Assembly (NCBI GenBank): GCA_038093515.1 | Contig: JBBPSI010000013.1 | Span: 124,001-188,000, forward strand | DNA: 64,000 nucleotides | From: Butyriboletus loyo | Taxonomy: Eukaryota; Basidiomycota; Agaricomycetes; Boletales; Boletaceae | Reading direction: 5' to 3' | Shown here: positions 21,550 to 35,448 of the stretch, piece after piece | Numbering within the stretch: the stretch's first letter is position 1 | Layout of the letters: every line of letters starts with the position of its first letter | Position numbers and translations under genes: made by a program | The notes under the pieces: generated by a model | What the model was told of the DNA's origin: nothing | Seen by the model: only the letters and a program-made list of their open reading frames with translations | The model's database searches: none

Positions 21550-22545
21550 ATGGCCAGCGTCAAATCACACGGATGTCTCACCGTTGGCACAGTCACCGTC
21601 CGCAGGAAGCCTACACTTACATATCAATCCCCGACTCAGAACACTACAATATTGCATCCTATGAAATCCCTACTGATATCGCAGGGTGCCACCGGTCCTC
21701 CTTTACCAACGTCACCTCCAACTCGGCTCTCCCCTTTACCTGAGCCACCCGGAAGAAGCGCCATTACGCATAAATCAAGTCGTCAACATATGATCACTCC
21801 CCTCTTACCGTTGTATCACCCTTTTGGTCCGCTAGCATTATCACTCCCAGATTTGGACCCGACTGCGTTCGGCTTGCCCGCTCCGGTGGCTGTATTCGAT
21901 GATCCCACGCGTCGCTCCTCCAACCGCCAACGCCGACCCACAGCCAAAGTTCGTGATGCGGACGAACCTGCTATGTCCCATCCTCCCTCATTCGTCGCAG
22001 TGCCATCGACTCTCGAATCCGGGGTCAGGGAGAAGTCAAGTCCGCGCCGAAGACGCGGAGGCGGCCCCGGTGGAAAGCGGAAGCGGAGGGAGCCATCAGA
22101 CGGAGATGCCACGTACCCCGCCAAACGCCCACGTAATCCGAGATCTTCAGGGGTTACCTCGGGCATGTCAGGTACACGTGCTTTAAGCAGAGAAGAGGGA
22201 TCGCCTGCGCTTTCCAATGCGCATTCAGGGGTCTCACCTGCTGTAGAGGCTGGACGAAGTGACGTTGGTGAAGAGAAAAAACCTGAGCGGCGAACGACCC
22301 GCTCGCGCAGAGTCATCGCGCGACGGGACTCTACTGCGAGCGAAGAGACGGCAACATCAGCTTCCCCCTCTGTGTCTGGGACCAACACTGCCGTCCCTCG
22401 GGTTGTGTCTAGCAGAGAACCGATGGAAACGGACGAACCTGCAGCCAAAGACGACTTGAATGAGGCTACTGCTCCTGGAGTTGAATGCAAGAAAGCAGAA
22501 TCCGACGATATCCATATCCCTGTTCGCGAGCAACAGGAGAATTAG
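21550..22545 (+). CDS. Hypothetical disordered basic protein
   Basis: Uninterrupted 331-residue frame, ATG in context GCAATGG. The protein is rich in Pro, Ser, Thr and Arg. Residues 100-135 contain FDDPTRRSSNRQRRPTAKVR. A run near residue 165 (SSPRRRRGGGPGGKRKRR) and KRPRNPR look like nuclear localisation signals. The second half is Ser/Glu-rich and ends acidic. No domain is recognised and most of it looks intrinsically disordered. A long antisense frame (21816-22490) overlaps but lacks any family signal. Role unknown, nuclear location inferred from basic clusters only. Confidence 0.55.
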   Translation: MASVKSHGCLTVGTVTVRRKPTLTYQSPTQNTTILHPMKSLLISQGATGPPLPTSPPTRLSPLPEPPGRSAITHKSSRQHMITPLLPLYHPFGPLALSLPDLDPTAFGLPAPVAVFDDPTRRSSNRQRRPTAKVRDADEPAMSHPPSFVAVPSTLESGVREKSSPRRRRGGGPGGKRKRREPSDGDATYPAKRPRNPRSSGVTSGMSGTRALSREEGSPALSNAHSGVSPAVEAGRSDVGEEKKPERRTTRSRRVIARRDSTASEETATSASPSVSGTNTAVPRVVSSREPMETDEPAAKDDLNEATAPGVECKKAESDDIHIPVREQQEN

Positions 22546-23253
22546 TGATACAAATACCCACTTGACAGTCGCAAGTGGTAGCATGTAGATGTGGTGGACA
22601 CCATCTTGTATCCAGCACCACGGCTATTCCCCTCCTTCCGACACGATCATCATTTATGTTGTATGTCACCGTAAAGTATTCGCATTGGGTCTTTTCTGTA
22701 CATCAGGACGTCGCTTACCAGAATGAAATTGAACAGAGGCTTATATTTAGGGACGAAGCTATCATCTGGTTTGTTGCGATTCTTATCCCGCAATGGGAGG
22801 GTAGTAGCGACATGGATATGCGCGAGAACCTTCTTCAAGGTACACGCTACTGGGTTTTGGAATGAACGGAGACTGCGATTGTCAGATTGACAGCGGCAGG
22901 GGAGCTAACCATGTGGGATTGGCAGTGGTGCTAGTCTAGTGACCAGACAGTCGAACGAGACACGCGGCAGACTGGGGATATCATGTGGCGGGCACCGCGA
23001 TCGATGATTCTCGCAATCTTCTATTCTGGAGTAGGCTCAATCTCCTCGATAGGCTCGGCTACTTAGCGAAGCCAGGGTAAATTCGCCCGCCGACGTCTTC
23101 TGTGACGACGACCGCGGGATTGACATCGGACGTCATCTCGTCGAAGCGCGACCATGTGCACCACTCATCCGGAGCTCGACCTTCGCATCTTCTTTCCTCG
23201 TGCGCACTGCTATTTATCATCGCCGTCATGCCTGTTTCGATCCCCCCAAACGC
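22546..23253. other. Intergenic region
   Basis: About 700 bp between the hypothetical gene and the DUF3712 gene. No supported gene or clear promoter motif. A frame open from 23102 reads into the first DUF3712 exons and offers an alternative start. Confidence 0.4.
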
Positions 23254-26200
23254 ATGGAGCAGCTCGCGTCTCCCCTCGGCTCCATCGCATCGCGTTCAGA
23301 TGCGTCTCTCGCCGGTACGCTTCCCTTTGCTTTTCTCGTGCCCGCTCACCCTTTCTCCAGGGAATGCTGTTGCCCCGGGCCAAAATACCACTCCCTTTGC
23401 TGAGTCCGTCAATGATACCGCGACCCCCGCTGGAGTTGTTCCCACCGTGACAGCACCCACTGAACCCTCACAACCCTCACAGCCCGACCCAGCGCCCTCT
23501 CGTGCTCCACCCAAACCACCACTCTACAAGCGTCTCTGGTTCATCATTACCTTCGTCATAGGGAACTGCCTCGGCATTGCCTTGCTGTTCATCCTTTTGT
23601 TCCCGGTCATCAAAGCCATCATCCAGGATGTTGTCAACAAAACCACCCTCGATATTGCAACCGCTGCCATAACCAACCCTACCAACACTTCGTGAGTCCA
23701 GCATTTTCGTTTCTACATCCCGCCCTTACGTCATTGTATCACAGTTTCCAGTTATTCATGCAGGGCACCGTACGTAAAGACAGTCCTGCATTTCTCTTCG
23801 AACACACACATTCCGTCAGGTATCACATACCGGCATATTTTCTGCAGTCATTTCCTTCCTGACGCCTATCAACGTCAGTTGGATCGACGGCTCCACCAAG
23901 GTTCCCCTTGGATATATGCAGTTGTCCACTCTATACGCTAGGAACAAACGGGCCACGATAAACGATACAACCACCTTTTACATCACAGACCAAGATGCTT
24001 TTGGTCGTTTCACGTCTGCCATGATCACTTTGCAAAACTTCACTTGGCAACTTGAGAATTACGATCTCTCTGTCCAGGCAGAGAAATTCCCAACTGCTCA
24101 TGGTATATCCTTCGACAAGATGGTCACGTTCAACGGCGAGTTCCATTTCTCGTTCTCCCTCCCCATATTCATATTCCTTGTAGGCATCTACAACTTTGCT
24201 GGAAATGTTCAGTTGGAGGATCTACAGCTGCCTAGCGACAATCCCGCGGGTGGTATTAACTTTGTTACGGTCACGCAGCTCAACAATCCAAGGTTGGTTG
24301 GTTTCTGATCATACTAGAACAGCAATTAGACTCGATCTTCAGTCCGTTCGCGCTCGATCTTGGAACGGTGGTTTTTGGTCTTTCCTACCAAGATGTTTAT
24401 TTGGGAAGTGGTACTGGGTCAAACACCCATCTGGTATTCTTGATTCCCCTTTGACGCACAACGGACGCTTACACCTATCACAAGTCCCCAGGAAATAACA
24501 ATATCACGCTCAGCGGCGTTCTTGTTCCACAAACCACAGCCTCTAACCTCGCTGTGGTTTCTCAACTCTTCACCAATTTCCTTAACCATCAGAGTTCACC
24601 TGTCCTTGCAACTGGAAAGTCCACAATGCAATCCGATGGAACAACGATATCTTGGCTCAGTCAGGGTATCGAAAGCCTCACGTTGACCGTCCCGTTCCAA
24701 TCTGCGGCACCGATCAATCCAATTCGGTCCATTGATATCGGCAGTCTAACACTCACATTTACACCAGAAACTGCATGGAATCCTCGGACCGACAGCAACT
24801 CGATTTATGCTTCTATGGGTAAGAAGCAATGATCATGTTTTGGCAAAGACTCACGAACGACGTGGAATATAGCACTTCCTTTCGGGTTCAACGTATCCAT
24901 TTCTGCGATTCAGAATCAGTTCAATATCGTGCGGAATGGTTCGATTGTCGCTGGGCTTTATACGGTGCATTGAATGATACGTCTGTTCATTAACATCTTA
25001 CTGACTTGCTCGACGTAGCCTCTCGGTGCCTCCACTTCGTCCGTCAGTATCTTGGGGTCAACGGATACTCAGGGCCAAATCAACATCACTATCTCGGACG
25101 GGTTCCTCAACACAACGAACGCAGAGCATGGATCCTTCTCTGCATTCAGTGAGCCCAAGCCCTTGTTTACCAACAGCTCGCTCCTGATATTGTTTATTTA
25201 AAGACACGGAGCTTACGGACTCGCAGACCACCGAGTTTTTGATGGTAGGTAACTCGACCGCCGTAGCAAGCACAAGTCTTGGTCAAATAACGCTCGATCC
25301 CATCCAAGTCAATGTGACTACGAGTTTGACCGGTCTGCAAGGATTGAAAGGACTCACTACCATTGGATCCGTGGACGTGTTGGGTGGTACCCAGCAAGCC
25401 CTGAATCTTGGCATCGTCGGTTGGTAATGGAAACGCAACCCATATTCTGTGCTCATTTCTCATCATAGTATCCATTGTCAACCCGTCGAACCTTCAGTTG
25501 GCCACGGGCGACTTGAGTAAGCTCTTCTGAACGTCATCGTGAAAGTCACGAATTTTACACGTTCAATCAGCCCTTCAACTATACAGAGGCGGTGCCGTTC
25601 TTGGTACCGCTCTGATGCCTAATCTGACGCTGTACATGGGGAACAATTCATTGACCTCGACATCAGATTTTGAGGTGCCTTGGATTCGTTGCCTTCGTTT
25701 GTGTGCGCTTATGATGTGGTTCTCCAGCCAAACAACAGCCCTCAAGGAATGCAAACACTCAATGATTTCGTTGGCGGTATTGGTGAGCGATTTTTCGACA
25801 AGTTTGGCTTTGAATTCAACGATGTCATAGATGTTGAGCTTGCAATTGCTGGCTTTAGTGGAAGCACGCAGGTGGCCTCCTTATTGCCTGCTTTCGAAAG
25901 CTTGAATATCACCACGACTCTACCTGGTTTGAAGTCGAGTCTGCTATCTAGGGGTTCATTGGAGAGTAGGTCGTAATCAATTATATTTTGTCGGCTTCTG
26001 ATTATTTGTCAGTACTCCCAACAACCTTTCACCAGAACAATATTAGCCAAGTTACTGTGGATCTTGTCAATCCATTCACAGCAAGCTTTGAAATCACCGA
26101 GATCACTTCCTCTGTTACATCTCACGGACTCGCTCTTGGTACCATTCAGACAACTAACAACTTCTCCGCCGCTGGAAAGTCAACGACGACATCCCCTCCT

Positions 26201-29200
26201 CTGGACCTCAACATGAACTTTGACCCTCCGACGTTGTTTACGCTTACTCGTGTCCTTGCCGTGCGGGCTGGCCTTGATCCGACACCCTTGGATGACATTG
26301 TGGCATTGGGTGGATACTCTTATCTCACAGCCACGAACGCAGACTCGACTCCAGCTAGTCGCAGGAACAATATCTTCACGTACGGGCATTCGGTAGCTTG
26401 ATTTCTTGCGCTGAACAAGTTCTTCCAGTGATTTCGACTTACCCTCCTTCGTCGACACGGCTTTCAAGCAGTTGGATTCCGACGTCCAGCTGTCTGCAGA
26501 ACTTACGATCGGTACGTTGTCATTCTTGTCACCATTCTAGGATTCCTGATCCTTGCGTTCAGGCGAATATATGACAACTCTGAATTACACTCAACTCAGC
26601 GTTCCAATTGCGACCGACAGCAGCCTGAATCTTATCTTACCTGTGTTGGCCCAACCGATTGTACAGAAAATTGTATCGGGATCTGTGCTTGGGTATGCAT
26701 AATGCTCTTTGGTTGATTTGTTTATTGAGCGCAGAGCTTAATAGCATCGACACCGTCGTCATAACGAATCCCCAAGAAACATCATTTGGTAATTGAGGCT
26801 TAACCATAATCCAGATCCATTTAGCTGAGCTATTGCTTAGAGACTCGACTAAACGGGAGCATCACTAACGCAGGACCTTGTGAGATCATTGTTCTGCGTA
26901 TGCGGATGCCATATATGTGTGTGTTGACATCACTTCAGTTGATGCCACTATCTCCTTTGGCAATGGTTTGGCCGTTTCTTGGAATGGCCAGGCTCTCGGA
27001 ACAATGCATATGGATGATGTCAATGTTGTGGCAGATGTCGGGGCTACACTCGATGTCCAAACTACCTTTGAAGTCGCGGACGTCAACATGCTCGCGAGAT
27101 TTACCAAGGTGTTGCTTAACGAAGAGTCGTTCCAATGGGAAATCTCCGGAGTGAATCTTACTGGTAAGAGTCAAATTTGTTGCAGATGAGTGGGGGCGCC
27201 TCATTCATTTGAACAGTTAGCACACTTGGTATGTCCTTCCGGGATGTATAATACGAAACTTCTTCCAACCCGGTGTTGCAGGCATCCGGGTTCCAGGGAT
27301 TGTGCTGTCATCCAAGGTGGTTATTCTCAAAGGGTTCAATGGATTGCAGAATAGTGTTACAATCAACTCGTTCGACTTGCCCGCCGATGACCCCTCGGGC
27401 GGCATCCAACTGACAATCCAATCCACAGTGACAAACGTGAGTAAATGTTAGCCGCTAGTTACCTCTGTGGCTAACTTTAGCACCTATAGCCTTCGCAAGT
27501 CGGCATCAAGTTGAGCTCCATCGCTTTCAATACCTATGCTAGCGGAGTCGAGATTGCCCCTGTATCGTCGGGGTCGTCCGTTACGCTCGCTCCTCAGTCA
27601 ACATTGTCACTGCCTCTCACTGGTCGGCTCATCCCGCAGAACACTGCTGAAGGTTTGGCTGCTGTATCAGCGATTTTCAACAACTTCATTCAGGGAAGGG
27701 ACAGCCAAGTTACAATCCAAGGAGCAAGTGTTGGTCCGAGTGATGTAAGATTGATAGCAATGTTACTCTCCATGTTGCTGAGGTCCATCAAGGTCACATG
27801 GCTCAATGAAGGGATACAAACCCTCCAAGTTGTGACTTCATTACCCAATCAGGGTAAACTCAATATCATCCAGTCAATCGCCTTGGAGCAAATGGAGTTA
27901 CTGTTTACAGAAGCCACAGCATACGATCCGATATCAAGTAGCAATGCGACTACCGCCGCTTTCAGTCTCCCATTCGCTTTCCCCGTCGATATCACGTCAA
28001 TATCACAGAACATCACAGTCGGCTTCAACGGACAATCGTTCGCTGAGCTTATCATTCCCGAAACTCCAAGCACCACCGATGTAGAGTCTCGCATCATCTA
28101 CCTGACCTTTTCGGATGTACCTTTCGCTGTTTTCGCAGATCAGCATTCCGTTTTTGATAACTTCGTTACTGCGACTACCCTCGGGGGCATGCAGACCCTT
28201 GCCTTATCCGGTGCTACTAATGCAGCTGCCTCTACTGCTGTCGGCGTCTTATCGCTATTAGACATCGAATTCTCCGTCGACTCTTCCATTGCCGGTCTGC
28301 AGGGTCTCGTGGATAAACCAGCCATTGTGGCCAATCTGGATGTCAATCATGGGTATTTCGACTACCTCCTGATCGCAGTCCGCACAACTCTCTACAACCC
28401 CAGGTGAGTAGTTGAGGTGCCGACCGGTGTTCCGCATTGACAAGTGCCATCGTCCAGCAATCTGACAATCGGTAACGCCCCACGCGTCTGTTCCAAGTAA
28501 ACCACTTACATATTTTCAGGTATGGGAGACGTTTCTTTCTTCTTGCAATTTGGGTGAGTGCATTCAACCCATTTTCTCTGGATCTTGGTTGACCGTACAA
28601 CTAGGGACGAAATAATTGGGTCTGCTGATTTGGTGAGAGCTTTAGACTGGCGTCGGTGTCAGTTGTCTTGATCCCTTTGTGCAGAGTAACATGGTCATCC
28701 AGCCTGGTTCTATTAATTACCCAACAGGTAAGGATATTCTATGAGACAAAGGCCTTAGAACTCACAGATTCTGTCACACTAGACGTCCTGTATTCGCCGC
28801 AGGGTAGTTCTCAGACTGCTGCGGGCCAGACAATGTTGGAGAACTATCTCCAAGGAATCGATTCCAACACGGTTATCCTTGGAACAACCAGCTCTACTCC
28901 GATTGGGTCTTTGCAGCTTGCGCTATCACAAATCAAACTCTCCCCTGTCACCATTCCTGCGTTACAACAGAACCTCATCAATATTGCCACTCTGGAATTC
29001 CCAACCGACATCGTGCAGACAGGGGTAGCCTCTGCCTCGTTCACTCTTGCAAATCCCTTTACTGCAAGCATTTACCTGCTTCAAGTCATGGCTACGGCTA
29101 CATTCCAAAATTTGACCATTGGTACTATAAATAACGTCGATTTATCTTCAAATCCGATTCATGCGGGTGGTTACAGCAATATTACATCGCCAGCTCTTCC

Positions 29201-32200
29201 ATTCAACCTCAACCTAGATCCATTGACGATCATCGAGTTGATTACCGTTTCAGCGCAAGAGCATAATGTGGATCTTGGTCCTTTACCGCAGCTGTTCCAA
29301 CTGGTCATTGATATCCCTAATTTTGATACACCTGTGTGCACCTCAAGTTGTAGTCTTGTGCACGTTGATGCTTACTGGTCGTCGTAGGTCAATACTTCGG
29401 TCGATACCGGTGCCCCAACTTGCGTTAGGTAAATAATAACATGTCGAGGCTGGAATTTGCTCATTTTTTCTGTGTAGCGGAAACCAGTTTGATTTCAATG
29501 ACGCTATCCTTAACGCCTTGAAAGGCCTACAAGTTAATTTGGAAATTGTCTCCTCATTGAAATTGGACGACTGTAAGCTATTTCTCCGCTTGGCTTTTCG
29601 TATACTCATGTTTTGTTACAGATGCAACAAGCCTTTCTTTCTTGCAGAAAGAAGTGACGGTGATAGTAAGAATAATCATCCTTCTGGATGACATACACTG
29701 ACCTGGGTGTTCTCCAGACCGATCAGACTGCTCTATATCTTATTCGAGCCGTTGCTGCACCAGTAGCACAGGATCTGGTGAACGGTGCTGTCCTTACTTT
29801 TTTTGAGGCCAATATCACGTACGTTTCCTTTCCATGGTTAGTTGTACGATCGCTTACTGCCGCGTCCGCGTAGGAACATCTCGAATAATGGTGTTGAACT
29901 GGCACTTCAGGGCTCCTTGACGAACATCGGACCACTTGATGCACTGATTGAATTTGTTGATCCGGTCACGTATGTGGAGTATATTTACTACGAGTACACA
30001 ACTGACGGCTGCTTTAGCGTAACTTGGCAAGGCAATGATATTGCAACTATTTCGCTCCCTCCCGGTGAGCTGTGTTGCACGTGTTCCTCCTCAGACTTCA
30101 TTCAAACCTGATTTGTAGTCTGTGCTGTCGCCGACACTGGTGTTCCAAATTATGCCGCGCAAGGAATGCTTGTCATCACCGACCAGACACAGTCGGTCGT
30201 TCTGTAGTGCTTTCGCTCATGATGCTGAATTTCTCTGCAGATTCACCTCGTTTGCCACCTACTTGCTCCACAACCCAAGCTTTGACTGGACCATCTCTAC
30301 ATCTACCCTTCGGGTGACTGCTCTGGGCACTATCTTTGACAACGTGTCCTTGACGAAGACCATCACGTTGAAAGCATTTAATAACTTGCCTGGAGTGACT
30401 ATCAGCAATTTCCAGCTTCCGTCCGATGATCCAGCTAGAGGCATCACGATTAGCACCGATTCACTTATCTCGTCACCCGCTCGTACGTTTTGCGGCACTG
30501 GCTTTTTATATTCCTCTCTTGATGCCTCTCGCAGAGCTCGGTATTGATTTGGGAACTGTCACATTCCAAGCGTACTTCAACAACATCCTGGTTGGACGTG
30601 AGCGTTTCTATTTCTGAGCTTACACACAACCTTAGAGGAGATGGTTCTTTAGCACTGACTGCCACAGACCTCGTGTTGCCTCCCGAAGGGCAAGTGACTT
30701 CACATCTCGCGGGTCGCATAATTCCTCAGAGTGGCAATGGCCTGGATGTAATCGGCCAGCTGTTCTCGGAGTATCTTGCGGCGGATAATATTACATTGAG
30801 TGTTACGGGAGAATCAGTCCAACCGACGGGAGCAAGTTCACCCGTCACCTGGTTAAGTGATGCATTCCAGACCCTCACTCTTGTAGTCACCCTTCCTGGC
30901 CAAAAGTTCGATGTGAGTACTGCGATGAGAAGGCAGTTTCCCTCGATCGTTCACCCTTGGAATAGATCATCCAATCCATTGCGTTGACGGATCTCAGTCT
31001 GATCATGGAAACCCAGCAAGAAGCCTTTGCTCCGTTGTCAGGCTCGAAGAATACTGTAGTAGAGTACAAGAATCCCTTCGGCTTCTCACTGCAGGTCATT
31101 CGATCCGCAGTCAACATGACTCTCGGTACAGGAGGAGTATCCGCTGCATCAGTGCGTACGTTGGCATTTCCGATGATGATATGATTGATATTTGAGTTTA
31201 GCTTAACCTCCCATCCTTGAATACCGTCGGAGGCGTCTCTACGGGGAATCTTGCATCTCTTCCCATCAGCTTCCATAATATCCCTCTCGTGTCACTGAAT
31301 AACGCTGCGTTCGAGGCTATGTTCGCTGAGGTTACTGATAAGAGTTCTGCAACCTTCGATCTCAGTGGTACCGCCGACGTGATAGCAAAGACATCCATTG
31401 GTGATGTACCTATCTCAGGGATTCTGTTCGATGTTAGCTCCGCCTTGCAAGGTAGGTCAATCGTTCTACAACTTTTACCTTATCACGGACAATACAGGTA
31501 TCAACTCTTTTGGAGACACCGCTGCCATCAGCAACGTGAGCATCACGGGTAGCGGCGGGACTAGTGGTGATCAGTATATCATTTCGCCGCTCACCACGGT
31601 GATAAACAACCCTTCGAATATCTCACTTTCGACGGTGGATATTGCCCTGCCCGTGTACTACGAAAACGTGATGATTGGGCGTGCCGCATTCAATGTGGGT
31701 CAACGTCTCACACAAGGTTCTTCCCTCCTGAACAGAGTTTTACTCAGACGTTCAAGTTGGTGCCCGGGGAAAACACCGTGACCGGAGAATTCCAGTATGA
31801 ACCTGCTGATGCGAACGATACGGTTGCCGAAGCATTCTTGACAAGCTTTGTGCAGTCCGGGGACGTTCTTCCCCTGAGCGTGCAAGGAGACAGCGCTAGC
31901 TCCCCCTTTACCTCGCTGAATCCTGCCCTTGAGGGAGTGACGCTTCAGACTAGCGTGACCGGTGAGTATAGCGAACACGAACTGTGCATGGGTACTGATG
32001 TTCCGTCAAGGATTGAGTGTACCGCCTATTATTACTCACCTATACGCCACTGTTTCCCTGGCCACCCTGGAGACGAACGAGGTGCAACTGAGCTTTGACG
32101 TGAGAATTCATGCATTGGTCGGTGTATGGAACGACTGATTAACGCGGAAATCAGATCTACAATCCTCTTGGGGCCGATCTCGTGATCGAATACGTCCAAG

Positions 32201-32640
32201 CGGATGGTCTCATTGATGGAGAAATATATGCTCACTTTGACCAGGCGTTCAGGAACTTTGTTATCCCGCCGGGTCAGACGGTGAACAGCGGCACATTCTC
32301 AAACGTAGTTCTTACTCGGGGTGTATATGCATCTCTCGGAATCATTCCGCTGGGATACATGGACGTTCAAGCCGTTTCGACCACAAGGTATGTTGGACTA
32401 GTGTCTGACATTTCGTCATCGAAATTCACTTGGCGAAGAATCGCCGTAAACGGATACCAGATTCCATGGCTGCACGTTAACCAGATGCATGTTACGATGG
32501 ATTATAATTACGACCTTCTCTCCTTCGCAGATGTATCTTCGGCAATGACTGCTTCCTCCAGCACTAACGAGACACCCACCTCGCCATCTTCATCTGCGGA
32601 AGCTGCTTCCGCTAGTGCTGGAAACTCGACACAGAGCTGA
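23254..32640 (+). CDS. Very large DUF3712-type membrane-anchored repeat protein
   Basis: The preferred start MEQLASPLGSIASRSDASLA (23254) is spliced over 23315-23360 to NAVAPGQNTTPF, then a Pro-rich stretch. One transmembrane helix follows (WFIITFVIGNCLGIALLFIL), then a long extracytoplasmic part. The join TNTSFQLFMQGT-VSHTGIFSAV is clear. The rest is dozens of short exons giving repeated beta-rich units. Each holds a motif like LPSDNPAGGI (24228), LPADDPSGGI (27378) or LPSDDPARGI (30417), followed by NPS and LPL-GRLIPQ patterns. This matches fungal DUF3712 proteins with LEA-like folds; the yeast vacuolar protein Tag1 is thought to be related. Type II topology, many N-x-S/T sites and no catalytic motif are seen. 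It ends SAGNSTQS before TGA 32638-32640. Estimated about 2,500 residues. Individual internal exon boundaries were not all resolved. An unspliced start at 23102 or 23228 is possible. Confidence 0.75.
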
Positions 32641-33063
32641 AATGTTGTAGCTGTTTTCTTTTTTCAATTGTTGTCTTGCTCTCCTTGTCAGTGCGAGATT
32701 GAACTTCGCATACGACTTTTTTTTTTTTTTTGCATGGGGTTGCCAATCCGAGGTGTGGGAAAATATGATTTGTATCGATGTTCGGTGCGGCGAGTGGAAC
32801 GCATCACGCTTTCTAAAAGTGATGACCGTGCAGAAATAACACCCGAGAGAGGCCTGGGACGACGTCTGGTTCTCCGTTCCGCTCACTGGTCACCTGTACA
32901 TTGTACAACTTGTGATATTCGCTATTGGGAGCTCGGAGCGAACCGGGAAGAGAGACTTGGGATTGGATCGAGAGGACGGGGCCTGACGGAAAGACTCGCG
33001 CGAAGGATCGGGAGATTATGGGATGGCCCTGGCGCTAGCGCTGAGGCAGTGGCTGGCGAGTGG
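32641..33063. other. Intergenic, PEPCK upstream region
   Basis: A T14 run at 32718-32731 follows the DUF3712 gene. The remainder is promoter space of the PEPCK gene. No other gene seen. Confidence 0.4.
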
Positions 33064-33069
33064 TATAAA
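33064..33069 (+). promoter_or_regulatory. TATA box of PEPCK gene
   Basis: TATAAA in gagtggTATAAAgcgcc, about 155 bp before the PEPCK ATG; a pyrimidine-rich stretch follows at 33090-33215, typical of a strongly expressed fungal gene. Confidence 0.55.
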
Positions 33070-33222
33070 GCGCCACCGTAGCTGTAATTTGTCGCCCCTC
33101 TACCGTTCCCTCCGACATTCCCGAGTGCGTATTCCCGCCGGATCCATTCCGAGACGTGCGGATCATATCCACATAAATCCCCTCCCTCTGACGCCTTCGT
33201 CCAGTTCCCTCCACTCCACACC

Positions 33223-35230
33223 ATGGTTCTCTCTCACCAAACTCCCTACGTTACCCCCCACATCCTCCACCGCAACTATGCACAGGCCTACGACAACGAA
33301 CTCTGCAACAAACGTGAGCACACCATCTCCCGTATCGCGTGATCTCATCCCCCACTTCCCCAGTCATCGGCCGTGACCTCGAGTATTTCTCGCAGGCCGG
33401 CTTCGACATGGACCGTATCCAGCTGAAGCGCAACGCTCCCGTGGCGCAGCTGTACGAAGATGCCATCCGCAACGAAGGCGCCATCATCTCCTCTTCCGGT
33501 GCTTTGATCAACTTCTCCGGTAAGAAGACGGGTCGAAGCCCCAAGGACAAGCGCATCGTCTACGAGGAAACCTCCAAGGACGAGATCTGGTGGGGTTCCG
33601 TCAACATCAAGATGGACGAGCGTGAGTCCCTTCTCTAGTACGCGAGCTCTCCCTCATCCACCTGTCCCCTAGACACGTTTGAAATCAACCGTGAGCGCGC
33701 GATCGATTACCTCAACACCCGCGACAATGTCTATGTCTTTGACGGCTTTGCGGGGGTGAGGTCTCCCGCTCCGTCCTTTGTCTACCCCGTTCATCTTCTT
33801 TTCAGTGGGACCCCAAGTACCGAATCAAGGTCCGAGTTATTTGTGCCCGTGCCTACCATGCCTTATTTATGGTCCGTCTTGCCGAAAATCGGCCCTCCGT
33901 TCCCGACGGCTGACCCTGTTGCAGAATAACATGCTGATTCGTCCCACCGAAGAGGAGCTCGCCAACTTTGGCGAGCCGGACTTCATCATCTACAATGCTG
34001 GTCAGTTCCCTGCGAACCGTTTCACAAAGGGCATGTCTTCCACCACCTCCGTGGAAATCAACTTCAAGCGCATGGAGATGGTTATTCTCGGCACGGAATA
34101 TGCAGGTGAAATGAAGAAGGGTGTCTTCTCCGTGATGCACTATCTTCAGCCTGTCAAGTTTGGCCAGTTGTCCCTCCATTCATCCGCCAACGTGGGCATG
34201 GACAAGGGCGACGTGACACTCTTCTTCGGTCTCAGCGGCACTGGCAAGACCACCCTCTCGGCCGATCCCAACCGACTACTCATTGGTGACGACGAGCATG
34301 TTTGGTCCGACACCGGTGTATTCAACATCGAAGGTGGTTGCTACGCCAAGTGTATCAACCTTTCCAAAGAGAAAGAGCCCGAGATCTACAATGCCATCCG
34401 CTTCGGGTCAATCCTCGAAAACGTCGTGTACAATCCCGTTTCCCGCCTTCCAGACTATGATGACGTCAGCATCACGGAGAACACCCGTTGTGCCTATCCT
34501 ATCGAATACATTCCGAACGCAAAGGTTCCATGCATGGTCGACAGGCAGCCCAGCAACATCATCATGCTGACCTGCGACGCATTTGGTGTTCTTCCGCCAG
34601 TAAGCAAACTGTCTCCGGAGCAAGCGAGTTATCACTTCCTTGCTGGGTATACCTCGTAAGTCTGCTTGTGTTGGCGGTCGTGGTATAGTTGTTGACTCTC
34701 GAGAGCAAATAGGAAGACTCCAGGTACTGAAGACGGCGTGCTCGAACCCATCCCGACGTTCTCTACCTGTTACAGTGCTCCCTTCATTGTTCTCCACGTA
34801 CGTTGCCATCTCCTGCTTCTTAGATTGATTCTGACTCGACGGATAGCCGGGCCGTTACGCAGAGATGCTCGCTAGCAGGATGTCGAAGCACAATGTGCCC
34901 TGCTGGTTGATCAACACTGGATGGACCTCTGGCAAGTTCGGCAGCGGCAAGCGCTGCCCGTTGAAGTATACTCGTCGCATCGTTGACGCCGTCCACTCTG
35001 GTGAACTCCTCAATGCCGAATACGAGACTTTTGACGTGTTCGGGCTTCAGGTTCCTACTCACATCGAAGGTGTTCCTCGCGAGCTTCTCAACCCCCGCAT
35101 GGCTTGGGCTGACAAGGAAGCCTTCGAGAGGGAAGTTCGTAAGCTGGGAAGCATGTTCCAGAGGGCGTTCAAGTTGTATGAAAGTGACGTTCAAGAGAGC
35201 GTCAGACTTGCAGGACCAAAGCTGGATTAG
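33223..35230 (+). CDS. PCK1: Phosphoenolpyruvate carboxykinase (ATP)
   Basis: ATG in context CACACCATGG. Exon 1 reads [20 protein letters not shown], spliced (intron from gtgagc) to [15 protein letters not shown]. Later exons carry [61 protein letters not shown], the long exon with [16 protein letters not shown] (P-loop, kinase-1a), [11 protein letters not shown] (kinase-2) and CYAKCINL, then [20 protein letters not shown] and the C terminus [10 protein letters not shown]. This is the ATP-dependent PEPCK of fungi. It converts oxaloacetate and ATP to PEP, CO2 and ADP, the first committed step of gluconeogenesis in the cytosol. All active-site blocks are present and the frame is intact across about seven introns. 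Confidence 0.95.
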
Positions 35231-35448
35231 TTTCGGTCGCTTTTAATTGGGGATTTAGGGCCTGTTGAAACCGACTTCGAACGAGCATTTTGACATTCAA
35301 AACTCGGACTTTAAATATCGCTCCTATAGATTCCACCTTTGTTTTGAGTTGATAAGACAGAAATACAAATATTAATCAAGATGTCCTTCAAGTACTTCAC
35401 TAGTGCAGGGAATGAACGGCGTATGCATGAGATCTATCGTCTGTATCG

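Noticed and set aside
21816..22490. Long (224-codon) minus-strand frame
   Set aside because: It is antisense to the 331-residue hypothetical protein, has no domain, and arises from GC-rich codon bias of the plus-strand gene.
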